The notes beneath the pieces are model-generated. The model had not been told where the DNA came from. It did not search any database and saw nothing but the letters and a program-made list of their open reading frames with translations. Both the position numbers and the translations under genes were made by a program. From an uncultured Collinsella sp. (GTDB taxonomy: Bacteria; Actinomycetota; Coriobacteriia; Coriobacteriales; Coriobacteriaceae), in contig CAUBGU010000056.1 in the NCBI GenBank assembly GCA_958435545.1, positions 1-10,607 on the forward strand: a DNA stretch of 10,607 bases, given 5' to 3'. Below, piece after piece: positions 5,930 to 10,607 of this stretch; the first letter of the stretch is position 1; the number at the start of each line of letters is the position of its first letter.

Positions 5930-7213
5930 TTAGTAGATGACGGGATCGGGAACGGTGGCATGTTCGACATGCGCGCCAAGCGCCTGCAGCTTTTCGACAA
6001 ACCGCTCGTAGCCACGTTTGATGTGATGGATGGCCGAGACCTCGGTAACGCCATCGGCGATAAGACCGGCAACCACAAGAGCCGCGCCGCCACGCAGGTC
6101 GGGTGAGGTGACCTGTGCGCCCGAGAAGCCCTTGACGCCGTGAATCATGGCGTGATGGCTCTCGATACGAATATCGGCACCCATACGCACGAGCTCGGAG
6201 GCGAACATGAAGCGGTTCTCGAAGATGTTCTCGGTAATTACGGAGCTTCCGTCGGCAAGGGCCGAAAGCACCATGATCTGCGCCTGCATGTCGGTCGGGA
6301 AACCCGGGAACGGAAGCGTCTGGATATCGACCGGCCTGATGCGCTCGACGCGATTGACGTGGACGCCGTTCTCGATACGCTCGCACTCGATGCCCATAAG
6401 TTCCATCTTTTTGAGCACCATTCCCAGGTGGATGGGGCAGAAGCCCGTAACATCGACGCCGCGCTCATCGGCCATGAGGGCGCCGGCGACGATAAAGGTA
6501 CCGGCCTCGATACGGTCTCCCACCACGCAATGGGTAACGGGATGCAGCTCCTCCACGCCCTCGATGGTCACGACGGGCGTGCCTGCGCCGATGATCTTGG
6601 CACCCATCTCGTTGAGCATGTTGGCAAGGTCAACGATCTCGGGCTCGCGGGCAGCGTTGTCGATAACCGTGGTGCCCTGTGCGCGCACGGCAGCCATGAT
6701 GAGGTTCTCGGTGGCGCCCACGCTCGCGAATTCGAGCGTGACGGTGGTGCCGTGCAGACCCTGGGGAGCACTGGCGTTGATGTAGCCGTGGGCGGTGTCG
6801 AACTCGACGCCCAGAGCCTCGAGACCCAAGATATGCATATCGATCTTGCGAGCACCCAGGTTGCAGCCGCCCGGCATGGCGATCTTGGCGCGATGGAAGC
6901 GACCCAGCAGGGGTCCCATCACGGCTGTGGAAGCACGCATCTTGGCAACGAGCTCGTAGGGGGCCTCCCAAGAATCGACCTGAGAGGTATCAATCTCGAG
7001 CGTGTGCTCGTCGAGAACATCGATCGTAGCGCCCATGCCCTTGAGCACCTTGCCCATCACGTGGACATCGGAAATATCGGGCACGTTCTGCAGCGTCGTC
7101 TTGCCCGGCGCCAGAAGCGTTGCCGCCATGAGTTTGAGCGCGGAGTTCTTGGCACCCGAGACGGGCACGGAGCCTCCGATGGCGTGGCCACCCTCAACGC
7201 GGATAATATCCAA
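5930..7213 (-). CDS. murA: UDP-N-acetylglucosamine 1-carboxyvinyltransferase
   Basis: MurA transfers enolpyruvate from phosphoenolpyruvate to UDP-GlcNAc, the first committed cytosolic step of peptidoglycan synthesis. The 427-residue length is normal. Visible key residues: K22 in SGAKNS; the catalytic-loop cysteine C117 in PGGCNLGARKIDMH; ASVGATENLIMAA (163-175); D308 in FPTDMQAQ; and R400 in HIKRGYER. The cysteine means the enzyme should be of the fosfomycin-sensitive type, by family knowledge. The start is a TTG at 7213: AAAGGG lies six bases upstream and the protein opens with the expected short lead into IRVEGG. It sits after the atp operon, a neighbourhood also known from Bacillus and mycobacteria in looser form, and leads directly into the LCP gene 12 bases later. 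A terminator-like hairpin lies just ahead of its ribosome binding site, so expression may depend on read-through. Confidence 0.95.
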   Translation of the reverse strand: MDIIRVEGGHAIGGSVPVSGAKNSALKLMAATLLAPGKTTLQNVPDISDVHVMGKVLKGMGATIDVLDEHTLEIDTSQVDSWEAPYELVAKMRASTAVMGPLLGRFHRAKIAMPGGCNLGARKIDMHILGLEALGVEFDTAHGYINASAPQGLHGTTVTLEFASVGATENLIMAAVRAQGTTVIDNAAREPEIVDLANMLNEMGAKIIGAGTPVVTIEGVEELHPVTHCVVGDRIEAGTFIVAGALMADERGVDVTGFCPIHLGMVLKKMELMGIECERIENGVHVNRVERIRPVDIQTLPFPGFPTDMQAQIMVLSALADGSSVITENIFENRFMFASELVRMGADIRIESHHAMIHGVKGFSGAQVTSPDLRGGAALVVAGLIADGVTEVSAIHHIKRGYERFVEKLQALGAHVEHATVPDPVIY

Positions 7214-7219
7214 GGTCTA

Positions 7220-7225
7220 CCCTTT
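7220..7225 (-). promoter_or_regulatory. Ribosome binding site deciding the murA TTG start
   Basis: AAAGGG on the minus strand is six bases before TTG 7213-7211. The T-run of the upstream hairpin (7227-7231) ends one base before it, so the ribosome site and the terminator are packed together. Confidence 0.65.
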
Positions 7226-7226
7226 C

Positions 7227-7265
7227 AAAAAGCATGCCCGGGGTGGCTGGGCCATCCCGGGCATG
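7227..7265 (-). terminator. Terminator-like hairpin between atpC and murA
   Basis: On the minus strand CATGCCCGGGATGG (7265-7252) pairs with CCACCCCGGGCATG (7246-7233) around a five-base loop, with a single A/C mismatch. One base later comes TTTTT (7231-7227). It lies about 36 bases behind the atpC stop and ends directly before the murA ribosome site. It could end most atp transcripts or act as an attenuator in a murA leader. I see no convincing promoter between this hairpin and murA. Confidence 0.75.
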
Positions 7266-7269
7266 ATGT

Positions 7270-7287
7270 GTTCGCAAATGGTCGAAC
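7270..7287. repeat. Short inverted repeat upstream of the atpC-murA hairpin
   Basis: GTTCG (7270-7274) and CGAAC (7283-7287) are separated by eight bases. It resembles a weak operator or a small stem in the 3' region of the atp transcript. The arms are only five bases, so chance is possible. Their order is the reverse of the known Gram-positive LexA box. Confidence 0.25.
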
Positions 7288-7301
7288 GCTAAATCGTTTG
7301 A

Positions 7302-7694
7302 CTATTGGGCAAGCTTGAGCTTACACCATGCGATTTCATTATAGAGGTAGGCGCGGCGTGCATCATCCTCCGACAAATTACCCAGCTTCTCTTCAAAACC
7401 TTGAATATCAGCTTTAAGCTTGTCGGCATCGACGGTCGCCAAATCGCAAGCGCGCTCGGCGAGAACGGTCACGACATCGTCCGCAACCTGGGCATAGCCG
7501 CCGGCCACGGCAAACGTGTGGTCGACAGTGCCCATGGCCTTATCGGAAACGCGAACGTAACCGCGGTCGATCGTGCAGATTTCGCTGGAGTGAGCAGGTA
7601 AAACGCCAAACTCGCCATCCGTAGACGGAATCGACACAAACGCAGCGTCACCCTCATAGGCGAGGCTCACGGGGCACACGATGCGGATACGCAT
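7302..7694 (-). CDS. atpC: F1Fo ATP synthase subunit epsilon
   Basis: Epsilon belongs to the central stalk, linking gamma to the c-ring and restraining ATP hydrolysis. The 130-residue length is normal. The N-terminal beta-sandwich domain (about 1-83) carries the family signature TDGEFGVLPAHS (25-36) and AVAGGYAQV. The C-terminal part (about 90-130) is the two-helix region with EEKLGNLSEDDARRA. It follows atpD after three bases, with GGAGG inside the end of atpD acting as ribosome site, so it is translated from the same message. It is the last gene of the atp operon. The N-terminus is well placed, because MRIRIVCPV leads straight into the first strand. No cysteine or insertion stands out. Confidence 0.95.
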   Translation of the reverse strand: MRIRIVCPVSLAYEGDAAFVSIPSTDGEFGVLPAHSSEICTIDRGYVRVSDKAMGTVDHTFAVAGGYAQVADDVVTVLAERACDLATVDADKLKADIQGFEEKLGNLSEDDARRAYLYNEIAWCKLKLAQ

Positions 7695-7697
7695 AAC

Positions 7698-10060
<2,363 letters not shown>

Positions 10061-10065
10061 AGGGC

Positions 10066-10607
10066 TTAGTTCTCCTCTGATCCAGTCGTATCGGCATGAT
10101 GCTTGGCCATGAACTGCTGCTTGAAGTCACCGATAACGCGCAGAAGCTCAGCCTTGGTGTCATCGTCGATCTTCTTGGCGCGAACCTTATCGAGCAGCGA
10201 GCCAAAGCCGTTGTCCAGGTACTCGATAAGCTCAGCGCGGAAAGGCAGCACGTCGGCGATCTCCAGGTCGTCCAGGAAGCCCTCGTTGCCTGCAAACAGA
10301 ACTGCAATCTGCTCGCCAACCTCAAACGGCTTGTAGCGCGGCTGCTTAAGGAGCTCAGTCATGCGAGCGCCGTGGGTAAGCTGCTTTTGCGTGGCCTCGT
10401 CGAGGTCGGAGCCGAACTGCGTAAAGCCGGCGAGCTCCTGGTACGAAGCGAGGTCAAGACGAAGATTGCCGGCAACCTGCTTCATGGCCTTGGTCTGTGC
10501 GTCGCCACCGACGCGGGACACGGAGATACCCACGTCGACTGCCGGGCGCTGGCCCTGGAAGAAGAGCTCGGACTGCAGGTAGATCTGACCATCGGTAATG
10601 GAAATGA
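10066..10607 (-). CDS. atpA: F1Fo ATP synthase subunit alpha, C-terminal part, cut by the window edge
   Basis: Only the last 179 or so residues of alpha are in the window; the start lies beyond the right edge. The visible part opens with ISITDGQIYLQSELF and RPAVDVGISVSRVGG, the family signature in the nucleotide-binding domain. It continues through the C-terminal helical bundle (QTKAMKQVAGNLRLDLASYQ, then AELLRVIGDFKQQF) to the TAA at 10066. Alpha is the non-catalytic partner of beta in the F1 hexamer. Five bases separate it from atpG, and the atpG ribosome site (GAGGAG) lies in its final codons. The reading frame is open to the edge, so no break is seen. Genes for delta, b, c and a are expected further right but are not in view. 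Confidence 0.96.
   Translation of the reverse strand, partial: ISITDGQIYLQSELFFQGQRPAVDVGISVSRVGGDAQTKAMKQVAGNLRLDLASYQELAGFTQFGSDLDEATQKQLTHGARMTELLKQPRYKPFEVGEQIAVLFAGNEGFLDDLEIADVLPFRAELIEYLDNGFGSLLDKVRAKKIDDDTKAELLRVIGDFKQQFMAKHHADTTGSEEN

Noticed and set aside
7270..7287. LexA (SOS) box upstream of murA
   Set aside because: The known Gram-positive box is CGAAC-N4-GTTCG. Here the arms are in the opposite order with eight bases between, so it is not a match.
6140..7318. Long open frame of 392 codons antisense to murA
   Set aside because: Histidine-, glycine- and aspartate-rich composition typical of an antisense shadow. It overlaps murA and the atpC-murA terminator, and no start signal is seen.

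Overview
The window is a stretch of ordinary bacterial chromosome from a GC-rich Gram-positive organism. I infer an anaerobic actinobacterium of the Coriobacteriia type, Collinsella-like. The grounds are the high GC coding style, the protein sequences, the atpC-murA adjacency, the LCP-family wall protein with a short acidic tail, and the compact gene layout. The genus is inferred from general resemblance, not from any search. I see no mobile element, CRISPR array, tRNA or rRNA. I also see no new multi-gene system; what merits a second look is mostly regulatory and architectural.

Layout from left to right. Positions 1-167 are the left edge, with no gene I can support. 168-1568 (-) is a phosphoglucomutase/phosphomannomutase-family enzyme with a GTG start and slightly altered active-site loops. 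A rho-independent terminator (1692-1718) separates it from a two-gene minus-strand unit: a DtxR/MntR-type metal-dependent repressor (2648-3070), followed after 10 bases by a zinc-type homocysteine S-methyltransferase (1744-2637). Divergent from the repressor is pepT (3191-4438, +), encoding tripeptidase T. The 120-base gap between the two start codons holds a perfect 20-bp palindrome (3124-3143) that overlaps both likely promoters and is a good operator candidate. pepT ends at a terminator (4465-4501). The 252-base convergent gap that follows also contains a nested-repeat segment, a bidirectional terminator and a T-less hairpin placed right behind the next gene's stop codon.

The right half is one long minus-strand block. 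It enters from the right with the 3' part of atpA, then atpG, atpD and atpC (F1 sector of the ATP synthase, tightly packed or overlapping), then murA (first committed step of peptidoglycan synthesis, TTG start) and an LCP-family cell-wall polymer ligase. A terminator-like hairpin lies between atpC and murA, directly in front of the murA ribosome binding site. murA expression therefore probably depends on read-through from the atp operon or on a conditional leader.

Functionally, the block joins energy supply (F1Fo ATPase) with wall building: MurA makes precursor, and the LCP protein attaches secondary polymers. The left half covers peptide and methionine supply, sugar-phosphate interconversion and a metal-responsive regulator.
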